Source of the DNA: CAZWEJ01 sp964632435
Lineage (GTDB): Bacteria > Patescibacteriota > Saccharimonadia > UBA4664 > SCTI01
NCBI GenBank assembly: GCA_964632435.1
Contig: CAZWEJ010000004.1
Location: forward strand, 1 to 45,908
Length of the DNA stretch: 45,908 bases
Reading direction: 5' to 3'
Shown: positions 23,801 to 30,874 of the stretch, piece by piece
How positions within the stretch are numbered: the first letter of the stretch is position 1
How the letters are laid out: every line of letters begins with the position of its first letter
Translations under genes and position numbers: made by a program
Notes under the pieces: model-generated
What the model was told of the DNA's origin: nothing
What the model saw: only the letters and a program-made list of their open reading frames with translations
Database searches by the model: none

Positions 23801-24169
23801 CTTGTTCTTGCCGATGAGGTTAGATTGCGTCAGATCTTGGTCAACTTGATTGATAACGCAATAAAATACTCTTTGCCAAAGAGTGAGGTGGTTATCGACT
23901 TTAAAGTTCAGGGCGGCGAGCTAATAACTAGCGTCCGTGACCAGGGAGTGGGAATTACTGCTAACCAGGTTGAGCGCCTTTTCCAGAAGTTTGGGCGCAT
24001 CTACAACCCAATGAGCATGCAGGCAGGGGGCACCGGACTCGGGCTATATATCGTAAAAAATCTGGTGGAGTCACATGGAGGTAACATATGGGTTACTACG
24101 AGAGTTGGGAAGGGAAGCAAGTTTAGCTTTTCGCTTCCAATTGCAAAACAATTACCATTAATCAGTTAG
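20831..24169 (+). CDS. soluble multi-sensor histidine kinase (GAF/PAS)
   Basis: Large (1112 aa) two-component kinase with no membrane segment, so it senses an internal signal or binds a membrane partner. Approximate order: GAF-like (20-155), GAF (170-335, ending LADQAAIALDNSELLAY), PAS (345-470, MQDGLITLDQSGQISYFNQA), a further PAS-like region (470-590), GAF (610-760, ending LISLRLAILIENAELYNEV), PAS plus PAC (765-885, EEGIVIFDRDGSIVGFNPAA), HisKA with phospho-accepting histidine near 890 (SIVSHELRTPLTAIKGFM), and HATPase_c (N-box LVNLIDNAIKYS, DQGVGI, GGTGLGLYIVKNLV). The start is uncertain: GTG 20831, or ATG 20837 which gives two residues fewer. The receiver gene downstream is its likely partner. 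Confidence 0.93.
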   Translation: MTMAQQKTQLHNANVETTTSFLNDEQKIANNLQSLIGQTKLIDILKELAIALADSRGIVASVVLGRNHLGRMHHSATSNESLKLGLVKELTEFVEAKMPTSTTKIDPELIKSSKPSKHIFAKPLSLKGYNLGFAIIFSESELIDSTLVDTYCNQASLAYKALRYELAANRGIREIETLLNLSRTITAAGDFKGVAEEILKQSQSLLEVDASAIYTSSETPSGIAQSQAVYGDDASKLPKEISLVEGAVADSLVSGEPVKIQLPSKDGGPLTKQLRKQGFYTILIAPFIQEHQRAGVLLLATVERSRFSYSQLRLVKLLADQAAIALDNSELLAYSTKTQNEIDRVRESMQDGLITLDQSGQISYFNQASQTLMGINDNAIDHSLIDVIERPSEFGLKIEGIGVEGDINEAIAEAKRGEQKRLALQIIKAGPDTTIEALFGPYLGVGGEIIGVLVSLRDQTEIYAEREKLRIIQENHGIGLILLDEDNKVTSIKTKFVEVDSFLRGKDVLKAMQSDEMKSKIMFDTDIEAVLKSVRNGREVTFYAEAKLGGKNQHLQLVAGSISRDYAHDGIVITARDVTPLVQKTIEANEMARLAGKHSRELTTLLELSAFVGFRYDQVFNKYLTTISTLLDSPHASIYLYKPKDKKLERNATLTVFNEHAPECDLTSQNPVVNAFVNRRTQNYSPNPEEEGVFEANLLAVPIIYRSKCWGALVVSHRQNKYNSHDVKLIKLISLRLAILIENAELYNEVNARRERWEAVFKFAEEGIVIFDRDGSIVGFNPAASKLTGYSLNDVIGKKFTNVIKTVSPEGLNLSAISPIKRVLGEGEVVTKREQLLQTKSGNTIWTEISYSPIFDDHGGASSGIAVISNIQKEREMEAVKSDFISIVSHELRTPLTAIKGFMSMLLQRNFGDLNEKQEHYLGKVYQTNQRMIGLVEDLLDVSYIESGKIKLKVTPIAVEPIISEVVTELSTKGFERQIMIKVNRKHRLPLVLADEVRLRQILVNLIDNAIKYSLPKSEVVIDFKVQGGELITSVRDQGVGITANQVERLFQKFGRIYNPMSMQAGGTGLGLYIVKNLVESHGGNIWVTTRVGKGSKFSFSLPIAKQLPLIS

Positions 24170-24200
24170 GTTAATTTGTGAAAGTAACTTACGAAGCGTT

Positions 24201-24209
24201 TGCTATAAT
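24201..24209 (+). promoter_or_regulatory. extended -10 promoter of the response regulator gene
   Basis: TGCTATAAT (-10 at 24204-24209). Unlike the leaderless genes, about 27 nt of leader follows, carrying AAGGGAG (24230-24236) before ATG 24243. Confidence 0.6.
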
Positions 24210-24242
24210 AGACAAACTTGAGGACTGATAAGGGAGATTTCT

Positions 24243-24620
24243 ATGGCAAAAATTATGCTAGTTGAAGACGATGCCATTCTGGTAGAGATGTATGAAGCTA
24301 AGTTCGAAATGGAGGGGCATGATATAGTTGTAGCCTCAAACGGGCAAGAGTGCCTCAATTTGCTTGAGGGTTATACGCCAGACATTATTCTCCTAGATAT
24401 CCTAATGCCAAAGATGAACGGGTTCCACGTCTTAAAAGAGATCAAAAAGCAGCCTCAACTTAGAAACATTCCTGTAATTCTCCTGACAAACCTTGGCGAA
24501 GCCCAGGTTGACATGAACCAAGAGTTGGCTCGTGCTCTTGGTGTAAACGATTATTTGATCAAGTCACATCACACTCCAGATGAGGTGGTTGAGAAGGTAA
24601 TGAAGGCCCTCAGCGCCTAG
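24243..24620 (+). CDS. single-domain response regulator (CheY-like receiver)
   Basis: The 125-aa product is a receiver domain only, with no DNA-binding output. The acidic pocket is E8, D9 and D10, the phospho-accepting aspartate is D52 in ILLDILMPKMNG, the switch threonine is T82 (VILLTNLG) and the conserved lysine is K107 (YLIKSHH). Such proteins act by protein-protein contact or as phosphate shuttles. It lies 73 nt after the histidine kinase with its own promoter, and recO follows after 6 nt. Confidence 0.93.
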   Translation: MAKIMLVEDDAILVEMYEAKFEMEGHDIVVASNGQECLNLLEGYTPDIILLDILMPKMNGFHVLKEIKKQPQLRNIPVILLTNLGEAQVDMNQELARALGVNDYLIKSHHTPDEVVEKVMKALSA

Positions 24621-24626
24621 AGTAAA

Positions 24627-25343
24627 ATGTCTTTATATAAGACTCGAGGCATTGTAATTGGCCGATACGAGTTTGGAGAAGCCGATAAAATTATTGTTTT
24701 GCTGACTACCGATAAGGGGGTAATTAGGTGTGTAGCTAAAGGCATTCGGCGCATAAAATCAAAAATGGCTGGTCATCTTGAGCTTTTTTCGGAAACAGAG
24801 GTCATGATGGCTACAGGAAAAAATATGGACGTCATTACTTCTGCCAGGATGCTAACAAGACACGATGTAACCGCGAGTTATGACCAAATGAGAATCGCAT
24901 ATTTGGTTGGCGAAATGGTAAATCGTTTGGGCGCTGACGGGGACCACCCAGGTCTTTACGAACTGGTTTCGCAGACGCTCAGCAACTTAGACCATCCAGA
25001 TGAGGTATTAGAGCTTTGGTTTAAGTTAAGGCTTCTAGATGTGCTGGGTTATCGCCCTGGTCTTGATGCTTGCATGAAATGTCATCAGAAGAAGGAGAAT
25101 GAAGACTACAGTTTCAATGATGCTTTAGGAGGGATTGTATGTCGGAGCTGCAGGGTTGGGCTTGGGTCTCCAATGACCATTGAACAGATCAAGTTCTGGA
25201 GAATTCTGATAGACGGTAGTATAGCTAGGAGCCGAAGTGTTTCAAAGGCAGTTGATTTAGCCAAAGAGGGCATTGTTATATGCAATCAGTTCTACGAATA
25301 CACCTTTGGTAAGCAGTTTCGCTCAGAACAAACTCTTGCTTAG
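24627..25343 (+). CDS. recO: DNA repair protein RecO
   Basis: Recombination mediator that, with RecR and RecF, helps load RecA on single-stranded DNA coated by SSB. The 238-aa product has the N-terminal OB-fold (YKTRGIVIGRYEFGEADKII, VRCVAKGIR-like IRCVAKGIRRIKSKMAGHLE), the central helical domain and a zinc-finger with two cysteine pairs (CMKC and CRSC). ATG 24627 lies 6 nt after the response regulator stop and lacks a good ribosome binding site, so it probably depends on read-through from that gene. The end is 42 nt before glyS. Confidence 0.9.
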   Translation: MSLYKTRGIVIGRYEFGEADKIIVLLTTDKGVIRCVAKGIRRIKSKMAGHLELFSETEVMMATGKNMDVITSARMLTRHDVTASYDQMRIAYLVGEMVNRLGADGDHPGLYELVSQTLSNLDHPDEVLELWFKLRLLDVLGYRPGLDACMKCHQKKENEDYSFNDALGGIVCRSCRVGLGSPMTIEQIKFWRILIDGSIARSRSVSKAVDLAKEGIVICNQFYEYTFGKQFRSEQTLA

Positions 25344-25369
25344 AGGTCGCTTAGCCAAACCTTTTACAG

Positions 25370-25375
25370 TATAAT
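25370..25375 (+). promoter_or_regulatory. glyS -10 box
   Basis: A perfect TATAAT (25370-25375), followed by an overlapping TAATAAT, lies 10 nt before the ATG at 25386. No ribosome binding site is present, so the leader is at most a few bases. Confidence 0.5.
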
Positions 25376-25385
25376 AATCGGCATA

Positions 25386-26783
25386 ATGTCAAAGCCGAGT
25401 ACACAAAAAAGTGATTTTACAATCGAAGATTTAGTTTCCTTAGCTAAGCGGAGGGGATTTATTTTCCAGGGATCGGAAATTTATGGTGGCCTAGCTGGAA
25501 CGTATGATTATGGCCCTTATGGTGTTGCACTTCGCAACAACCTCAAACAAGCTTGGTGGCGATTTTTCGTTGAGCAGCGTGACGATATGTATGGAATTGA
25601 TGCTGCTATTTTGATGAACGCCAAAACCTGGGAGGCAAGTGGGCATACCGGTGCAGGATTTGCAGATCCACTAATAGAAGACAAGGTTACGCGGAAGCGC
25701 TATAGGGTTGACCACTTCCTAGAAGATAATGGAGTTGACCCAACTGGCATGACCCTCGAACAGATGTCGGCGAAGATTAAAGAGATGAAGTTAAAGAGCC
25801 CAGACGGGAATGAACTTGGCGAGGCAAGACAGTTCAACCTTATGTTTGAGACTCGCGCCGGTGTCGTGGAAGATACTGCCTCAAAAGTTTATCTTCGACC
25901 CGAAACAGCCCAGGGAATCTTTGTAAACTTCAAAAACGTAATGGATAGCCTGCACCCGAAGCTGCCGTTTGGTTTGGCTCAAATTGGTAAGGCGTTCCGA
26001 AACGAAATTACTCCAAAGGATTTCATTTTTAGAACCAGAGAATTTGAGCAGATGGAGATTGAATATTTCATCAACCCCCAAGGCTGGGAAGGTAGCTTTG
26101 AAAGTTGGGTTAAGGACATTAGAGATTTCCTTACAGGGATAGGCATCGATCTACAGGATATTCATGAACTCGATGTCCCAGAAGAGGAGAGGGCGCATTA
26201 CAGTAAGAAAACCATAGATTTTGAATACAAGTTCCCATTTGGTACCAAGGAGCTGATCGGACTTGCCTATAGAACCGATTTTGACCTTGCGAATCACGCT
26301 AAGCATTCGGGTGCAGAGCTTCGATACCAGGATCCACATAGCGGGGAACGATTTATCCCGCATGTTATTGAGCCGTCATTTGGAGTAGATAGGCTAATGT
26401 TGGCAGTTATAGCTGCTTCTTACAGTGTCGAGGAAATTAACGGCGAGTCCAGAACAGTTCTCAAGCTCAAACCAGAACTTGCACCTGTTAAGGTGGCAGT
26501 ATCTCCGCTCCTAAGGAATAAACCAGAGCTCGTTGAGGTAGCTCAAAAGGTTTACAAGGATCTTAAGAAAGAATTTGGAGCGGTGATGTATGACGATAAC
26601 GGGAACATCGGCAAGAGGTACCGTCGACAAGATGAAATTGGTACGCCGTTATGCATTACGATTGATTTCGACACACTCGAAGATAAGTCGGTGACTATCA
26701 GAAACCGAGATACGCTCAAGCAGGATAGAGTTAAGATCGAAACCCTTTCGAGCTCGGTAAAGGAGTCGCTAGACAAATTCTAG
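25386..26783 (+). CDS. glyS: glycine--tRNA ligase, homodimeric type
   Basis: Class II synthetase charging tRNA-Gly. At 465 aa it is the single-chain alpha2 form (eukaryote/archaea/Gram-positive type), not the alpha2-beta2 glyQ-glyS form. Features include YGGLAGTYDYGPYGVALRNN at residues ~30-50, motif 2 QIGKAFRNEITPKDFIFRTR followed by EFEQMEIEYF, and motif 3 EPSFGVDRLMLAVI. The C-terminal anticodon-binding domain begins near LAPVKVAVSPLL. The insert after DKVTRKRYRVDH is present. It is monocistronic with a good terminator. Confidence 0.97.
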   Translation: MSKPSTQKSDFTIEDLVSLAKRRGFIFQGSEIYGGLAGTYDYGPYGVALRNNLKQAWWRFFVEQRDDMYGIDAAILMNAKTWEASGHTGAGFADPLIEDKVTRKRYRVDHFLEDNGVDPTGMTLEQMSAKIKEMKLKSPDGNELGEARQFNLMFETRAGVVEDTASKVYLRPETAQGIFVNFKNVMDSLHPKLPFGLAQIGKAFRNEITPKDFIFRTREFEQMEIEYFINPQGWEGSFESWVKDIRDFLTGIGIDLQDIHELDVPEEERAHYSKKTIDFEYKFPFGTKELIGLAYRTDFDLANHAKHSGAELRYQDPHSGERFIPHVIEPSFGVDRLMLAVIAASYSVEEINGESRTVLKLKPELAPVKVAVSPLLRNKPELVEVAQKVYKDLKKEFGAVMYDDNGNIGKRYRRQDEIGTPLCITIDFDTLEDKSVTIRNRDTLKQDRVKIETLSSSVKESLDKF

Positions 26784-26805
26784 CCTTATAACGCTTCCAT
26801 TACTC

Positions 26806-26832
26806 AAACCCGCTCAGCAAGCGGGTTTTTTA
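26806..26832 (+). terminator. rho-independent terminator of glyS
   Basis: AAACCCGCT (26806-26814), loop CAGCA, AGCGGGTTT (26820-26828), then further T to 26832. It separates glyS from the dcw promoter. Confidence 0.9.
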
Positions 26833-26853
26833 GTTGAAGAAAATATAAATAAA

Positions 26854-26897
26854 GTGGGTAAAAGGGGGTTGACGTGGGTAATTGTGGGTAATATACT
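26854..26897 (+). promoter_or_regulatory. dcw promoter with four MraZ operator repeats
   Basis: TTGACG (26869-26874), 17 bp, TATACT (26892-26897). Four repeats with exact 10-bp period overlap it: GTGGGTA at 26854, 26874 and 26884 and a degenerate GGGGGTT at 26864. MraZ of E. coli binds TGGGN repeats separated by 5 nt, the same period, so this is very likely the autoregulatory MraZ site covering both promoter boxes. Confidence 0.85.
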
Positions 26898-26948
26898 GAA
26901 ATCAATGAGTCGCATACAGCTACTCATAGAGGGTTGAAACGGAGAACA

Positions 26949-27317
26949 ATGAACAACTTCGAACGAAAACTGGATGACAAAAATCGGCTGACAATTCCAG
27001 TCGAGCTTCGTCCTGAATTCGAAAAAGGTTACATTGTCCTCACTAAAGGATACGACAACACTCTGGCGCTGTATTCACAGGAGTACTGGGAGAACGTTAT
27101 TGAGCCGGCACTGGAAGGTGACTTCCGTGACGTCGAGAGCTTTCGCCTCAACCGACAGATACAGTCTGGGCAGAGTAAAACAAGCCTAGACGCCAAACAG
27201 GGTCGTATCACAATTGAGCAGCGCTTTCTGGACCACGCAGGCATCAAAAAGAATATCAATGCCTTTCGCGTAAAAACTTCCGGCGGCCGATCATACTGGG
27301 CGATAGAAGCTGCTTAA
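26949..27317 (+). CDS. mraZ: transcriptional regulator MraZ
   Basis: Ring-forming AbrB/SpoVT-like DNA-binding protein that represses its own dcw operon. From ATG 26949 (GGAG 5 nt before it) it has 122 aa; a TTG at 26934 would add five residues. Two SpoVT-AbrB repeats are visible, KLDDKNRLTIPVELR near the N-terminus and SLDAKQGRITIEQRFLDHAG in the second half, each with the DxxGR/DxxNR-type turn. The operator repeats upstream support the role. A long untranslated stretch separates it from rsmH, which is unusual since mraZ and rsmH are mostly adjacent. Confidence 0.93.
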   Translation: MNNFERKLDDKNRLTIPVELRPEFEKGYIVLTKGYDNTLALYSQEYWENVIEPALEGDFRDVESFRLNRQIQSGQSKTSLDAKQGRITIEQRFLDHAGIKKNINAFRVKTSGGRSYWAIEAA

Positions 27318-27664
27318 CTGATAATCTTTGCACTTGTCCTTTTAAAACCAAAACAAAAACTCGAGAACACCTACTTGGCAGTCAGCACCACGGTCCGAGG
27401 GATCCGTAAAACCCTGGCTCCTCCCAACAAAAACTCCACCTCACACAATCGTTATAAGGAATGCGCCAAAATTCCCAGGAATTATGACCTTTCCTTACCA
27501 CAACTCGAGCTCCAACTGGAGCTCAAACTCTACCAAAACAAAAACAGCAAACAAAAGCTGGCTGCTGGGTAGGTGACCTTGAACCTAACAAGCACTGTGC
27601 ACTGTATTTCGCTCCGGTCACCACCTAGGGCTTAATACAAGCAAATGTGATACAGTCAGAAAAT
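27318..27664 (+). promoter_or_regulatory. 347-nt hairpin-containing leader between mraZ and rsmH
   Basis: I see no convincing gene here; a 65-codon TTG-started frame (27375-27572) lacks a ribosome binding site and has low-complexity composition. Structures present: ACGGTCC-GAG-GGATCCGT with one bulge (27390-27407), GAGCTCC-AACT-GGAGCTC (27507-27524, perfect), and GGTGACC...GGTCACC arms around 27573-27620. An extended -10 box (TGATACAGT, 27648-27656) lies 8 nt before the rsmH ATG. An Rfam motif named mraW is described upstream of rsmH in Actinobacteria; I cannot tell from sequence alone whether this is related. Confidence 0.5.
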
Positions 27665-28591
27665 ATGATGAAAGATACCTCAAAACATATTCCAGTCCTA
27701 CTTGATAAAGTGGTCGAGATCTTGGACCCACATCCAGGTGAAACCTACTTTGATGGAACTGCCGGTTACGGAGGCCATGCCCAAGCCATTAAGAGCAAGA
27801 CTCTAAATGGCAGGATGATTTTGGTCGATAGAGATCAGCGGGCGGTAAAGGAACTAGAAACAAAGTTTGGAGATCAAGCCGAGATTTGGCCAGAAGACTT
27901 CGCTTCGGTTCTTGCTCAACTAAAAGAGCAGGGTAGAACAGTCGATATGGTACTACTTGATCTTGGGGTTTCGTCGCCTCAGCTTGATGTTGCAGATAGA
28001 GGATTTAGTTTCAATAGTGATGGTCCGCTAGATATGAGAATGGACCAAACACAAGATGAAACTGCAGCAGATGTCGTAAACAACTTTAAAGAGAATGAGC
28101 TGGCGAACATCATTTACCGGTACGGTGAGGAACGCAAAAGCCGACGTGTTGCCAAGGCAATAGTTGAAAACCGGCCCCTTCGAACTACTAAGCAACTTGC
28201 GGATGTAGTTGCAAAAGCGGTTGGTCGTAGTGGAGACATCCACCCCGCCACAAGGACCTTTCAAGCTATCAGAATTTACTTAAACGAGGAACTCGATCAG
28301 CTAGAAAGAGCGCTGCCGCTGGCAGTTGAGATACTCAATCCAGGCGGAAGGCTAGCGGTAATCAGTTTTCACTCACTTGAAGACAGAATCGTTAAAGATT
28401 TCTTCAATACCGAGTCGAAAGACTGTATTTGCCCACCAGAACAACCGGTATGCACCTGTAACCACAAGGCAACCCTGAAAAAAATCACTAAGAAGCCGAT
28501 AAGTGGTCAAGAAGATGCTTTTAACCCGCGAGCCCGAAGCGCGAAACTTCGAGCCGCAGTGAAATTAAACAAAAATAAAGGAGAGCTATGA
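27665..28591 (+). CDS. rsmH: 16S rRNA (cytosine(1402)-N(4))-methyltransferase
   Basis: Methylates N4 of C1402 in the 16S rRNA decoding centre. The 308-aa product has HIPVLLDKVVEIL at the N-terminus, the SAM motif YFDGTAGYGGHAQAI, VDMVLLDLGVSSPQLDVADRG, the helical insert with RVAKAIVENRPLRTTKQLAD and the C-terminal VISFHSLEDRIVKDFF. I chose ATG 27665; GTG 27647 would add six residues but overlaps the -10 box. Its TGA stop overlaps the ATG of a 19-codon ORF (ATGA). Second gene of the dcw cluster, with a possible promoter of its own. Confidence 0.96.
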   Translation: MMKDTSKHIPVLLDKVVEILDPHPGETYFDGTAGYGGHAQAIKSKTLNGRMILVDRDQRAVKELETKFGDQAEIWPEDFASVLAQLKEQGRTVDMVLLDLGVSSPQLDVADRGFSFNSDGPLDMRMDQTQDETAADVVNNFKENELANIIYRYGEERKSRRVAKAIVENRPLRTTKQLADVVAKAVGRSGDIHPATRTFQAIRIYLNEELDQLERALPLAVEILNPGGRLAVISFHSLEDRIVKDFFNTESKDCICPPEQPVCTCNHKATLKKITKKPISGQEDAFNPRARSAKLRAAVKLNKNKGEL

Positions 28592-28647
28592 CTTTAGTCA
28601 TCAAAAACGAAACTCCTCGCCGCATCAAAGTACGAATCAGTAAGTAA
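28588..28647 (+). CDS. 19-aa basic peptide, possible leader peptide
   Basis: Unrecognised. ATG 28588 overlaps the rsmH stop (ATGA) and is preceded by AAGGAG (28578-28583) at 4 nt, a better ribosome binding site than most genes here. The peptide MTLVIKNETPRRIKVRISK is strongly basic in its second half. The last codons and the stop lie inside a stem: CGCATCAAA (28621-28629) pairs with TTTGATGCG (28648-28656), so a ribosome translating or terminating here would open it. It could be a true small protein or a leader peptide controlling ftsL-ftsI. Confidence 0.5.
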   Translation: MTLVIKNETPRRIKVRISK

Positions 28648-28702
28648 TTTGATGCGAGCGGTTGGCGGTGTGTAACTACACGAGATGAGCGCCGCCAACC
28701 GC
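28621..28702 (+). promoter_or_regulatory. two tandem hairpins upstream of ftsL
   Basis: Hairpin 1: CGCATCAAA (28621-28629) and TTTGATGCG (28648-28656), 9 perfect pairs, 18-nt loop containing the stop codon of the 19-codon ORF. Hairpin 2: GCGGTTGGCGG (28658-28668) and CCGCCAACCGC (28692-28702), 11 perfect pairs, with GTGT-AACT-ACAC inside its loop. An A-rich stretch follows to the ftsL start at 28742. No U-tract, so it is not a simple terminator; attenuation-like control, RNA processing or stabilisation are possible. Confidence 0.65.
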
Positions 28703-28741
28703 GGATAAAAAACAAAAACAAACGAGAAAGAGAGAACTTAT

Positions 28742-29062
28742 ATGAGCACAGCCACCTTAGCCGTGCGACGCAACCAGAACCTATACCGAACGAAGGCTGA
28801 GTTTAAGCTTGGTCCGGTATCGAGTGGAATGGTTGTGGTCGCCATCATCGCAGTCTTGGCACTGCTTTACCTTAACTCAATTACCAAAACTAGCGTCTTC
28901 GGATACAAGGTTACGGAACTCCAGCATCAGCGTAACGAAGCCATGAACGCCAAAAAAGAGCTTGAGGTAGAAGCCGCAAGACTCACTTCAATTCAAAATA
29001 TTCAAAAGTCAAAGGTGGTTAGCGGGCTTGTGCCAACTTCACAAGTAACTTACGCTAAGTAA
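28742..29062 (+). CDS. ftsL: FtsL-like cell division protein
   Basis: Small bitopic protein (106 aa) of the divisome: cytosolic N-terminus (~25 aa), one membrane helix (GMVVVAIIAVLALLYLNSI), then a heptad-like outer region (VTELQHQRNEAMNAKKELEV). Topology, size and position between rsmH and ftsI match FtsL, which with a DivIC/FtsB partner and FtsQ activates FtsW-FtsI. Sequence conservation in this family is weak, so the call rests on context. Weak AGAGAG ribosome binding site. Confidence 0.8.
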   Translation: MSTATLAVRRNQNLYRTKAEFKLGPVSSGMVVVAIIAVLALLYLNSITKTSVFGYKVTELQHQRNEAMNAKKELEVEAARLTSIQNIQKSKVVSGLVPTSQVTYAK

Positions 29063-29067
29063 TACAG

Positions 29068-30822
29068 ATGCAACGCAGTTCCACCGGCAGCACTGGATTT
29101 AGACTGCGCAGCCTCATCATCCTAATGTTTGTTATAGGGGGAATAATGGTTGCGCGTTTGGTGTACCTGCAAATATTCAAACACGAACATTACGCTGCCC
29201 TGGCCAACTCTACGCATTTAAGAAAATATGAGGTTCCTGCTCCAAGGGGGCAGATTTATTTGCATGATGGGGAGCAGAAGGTCCCGCTTGCCTTAAACCA
29301 GACACTCAAGCTGGTTTACGCTGATCCAAGTATCATTCCTAATCAAGAGGAAACAGCCAAAAAGCTGGCCGAAGCTACTGGCGACAATCCTCAAGTATTT
29401 ATAGATGCCATGAAAAAAGGCAAAGAGTATGCAGTGTTAAAAACTCGCGTCAATGATGAAACCGCTGACAAGATTAAGGCTTTGAAGCTGCGTGGAGTCG
29501 GTATGGTTAATCAGGATTACCGTTCTTACCCAGAGGGCGAGCTGGGCGCACAGATCCTCGGATTTGTTAACGGAGAAGGGAAGGGCCAGTATGGCATTGA
29601 AGGAGCGCTTGATGGAGAGCTAAAGGGTGTCAACGGTCTACTTAATGCCAAAACTGATACCAATGGCATACCGATTGCCACCACCGATAATTTGAGTCGC
29701 GCTGCAACTCCGGGGAACGATCTTGTATTAACAATTGATCGCAACATCCAGGCGCAAGCCGAGAAGTTTCTAAAAGAGGGTGTTCAGAGCACAAAAGCCG
29801 ATTCTGGCAGTATTGTGGTGATGGATCCTAATACTGGGGCAGTCAAGGCAATGGCAAACTATCCTACATTCGACCCAAACGCTTATCAAAAAGTTAAAGA
29901 CTATACGACTTTTGAGAATGACATTGTTTCGAGTTCATTTGAACCTGGATCCGGATTTAAGGTGTTCACGATGGCAGCCGGTCTAGATTCGGGTAAGGTG
30001 AGGCCAGACACTACCTATAATGATGAAGGCTGTCTGGAAATGGCGAAGTATAAGATCTGCAATGCCGACAACCATAAAGGTGGCCCAAACACCAACATGA
30101 CGACGGTTCTCCGAGACTCACTCAACACAGGTGTTATATACATCCTGAGGCAGCTGGGTGCTAACCCAGACAAGGTTACTTTTGAATCAAAAAAGAATTT
30201 TCATCACTACATTACTGAGCAGTTCGGATTTGGTGATAGGACCGGGATCGAACAGTCGGTTGAATCCAAGGGTTTGATCAACCCTCCAACAAGTAATGAC
30301 GTAAACTACGCCAACATGACCTTCGGACAAGGTTTGTCTGTTACCATGATCCAAATGGCCTCAGCTGTGAGCGCGATTGCCAACGGAGGCACGCTCTATA
30401 AGCCGTATGTAGTTGAAGAGAGAGTAAGGCCGGACGGATCAACTGATAAAACTCAGCCCAAGGTGGTAAAAAGTGACGTTATAAGTAAGCAGGCGGCGAG
30501 CGACCTGACAGAAATGATGAAGGTAGTTGTTCAGAGAGGATCTGGGTGGGCTGCCAGGACGCCGGGTTACAACATTGCCGGTAAAACCGGTACAGCTCAG
30601 ATCGCGGATCCAAATGGAGGCTACCTCAAGCAGGGCAACATTGGTACGTTTGTTGGTTTTGCCCCAGCCGAAAAACCTCAATTCGTGGTGATGGTGCGTA
30701 TAAATAAACCTAAGGTTGAAGGATTTGCGGAAAAGACGACAGTACCAGTTTTTGCGAACCTGAGTCGCTGGCTACTTCAATACTATGCAGTCCCGCCAAC
30801 TCCAGGGGCGGGGGAGAGATAA
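29068..30822 (+). CDS. ftsI: septal peptidoglycan transpeptidase FtsI (PBP3/PBP2B class)
   Basis: Class B penicillin-binding protein, 584 aa, which cross-links septal peptidoglycan together with FtsW. A membrane helix lies at residues ~12-34 (LRSLIILMFVIGGIMVARLV). The N-terminal pedestal contains RGQIYLHDG and the conserved YPEGELGAQILGFVNGEGKG. In the transpeptidase domain the active site motifs are SGFK (S295-K298, in EPGSGFKVFTM where most homologs have STFK), SLN (S351-N353) and KTGT (K506). There is no PASTA domain. It begins 5 nt after ftsL. Confidence 0.95.
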   Translation: MQRSSTGSTGFRLRSLIILMFVIGGIMVARLVYLQIFKHEHYAALANSTHLRKYEVPAPRGQIYLHDGEQKVPLALNQTLKLVYADPSIIPNQEETAKKLAEATGDNPQVFIDAMKKGKEYAVLKTRVNDETADKIKALKLRGVGMVNQDYRSYPEGELGAQILGFVNGEGKGQYGIEGALDGELKGVNGLLNAKTDTNGIPIATTDNLSRAATPGNDLVLTIDRNIQAQAEKFLKEGVQSTKADSGSIVVMDPNTGAVKAMANYPTFDPNAYQKVKDYTTFENDIVSSSFEPGSGFKVFTMAAGLDSGKVRPDTTYNDEGCLEMAKYKICNADNHKGGPNTNMTTVLRDSLNTGVIYILRQLGANPDKVTFESKKNFHHYITEQFGFGDRTGIEQSVESKGLINPPTSNDVNYANMTFGQGLSVTMIQMASAVSAIANGGTLYKPYVVEERVRPDGSTDKTQPKVVKSDVISKQAASDLTEMMKVVVQRGSGWAARTPGYNIAGKTGTAQIADPNGGYLKQGNIGTFVGFAPAEKPQFVVMVRINKPKVEGFAEKTTVPVFANLSRWLLQYYAVPPTPGAGER

Positions 30823-30864
30823 ATGACTCATCACGCTAATGTTTTTAACCTGAAAATATGGTAA
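30823..30864 (+). CDS. possible 13-codon ORF between ftsI and mraY
   Basis: ATG 30823 directly follows the ftsI stop and has GGGGGAGA 7 nt upstream; the peptide is MTHHANVFNLKIW. The ribosome binding site is strong, yet the ORF is so short that it may be chance. Translation through it could couple ftsI to mraY, whose ATG lies 10 nt after its stop. Confidence 0.2.
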   Translation: MTHHANVFNLKIW

Positions 30865-30874
30865 GGTACTACTA

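Noticed and set aside
27375..27572. 65-codon frame between mraZ and rsmH.
   Set aside because: TTG start without ribosome binding site, Asn/Gln/Lys-rich low-complexity peptide, and overlap with perfect hairpins.
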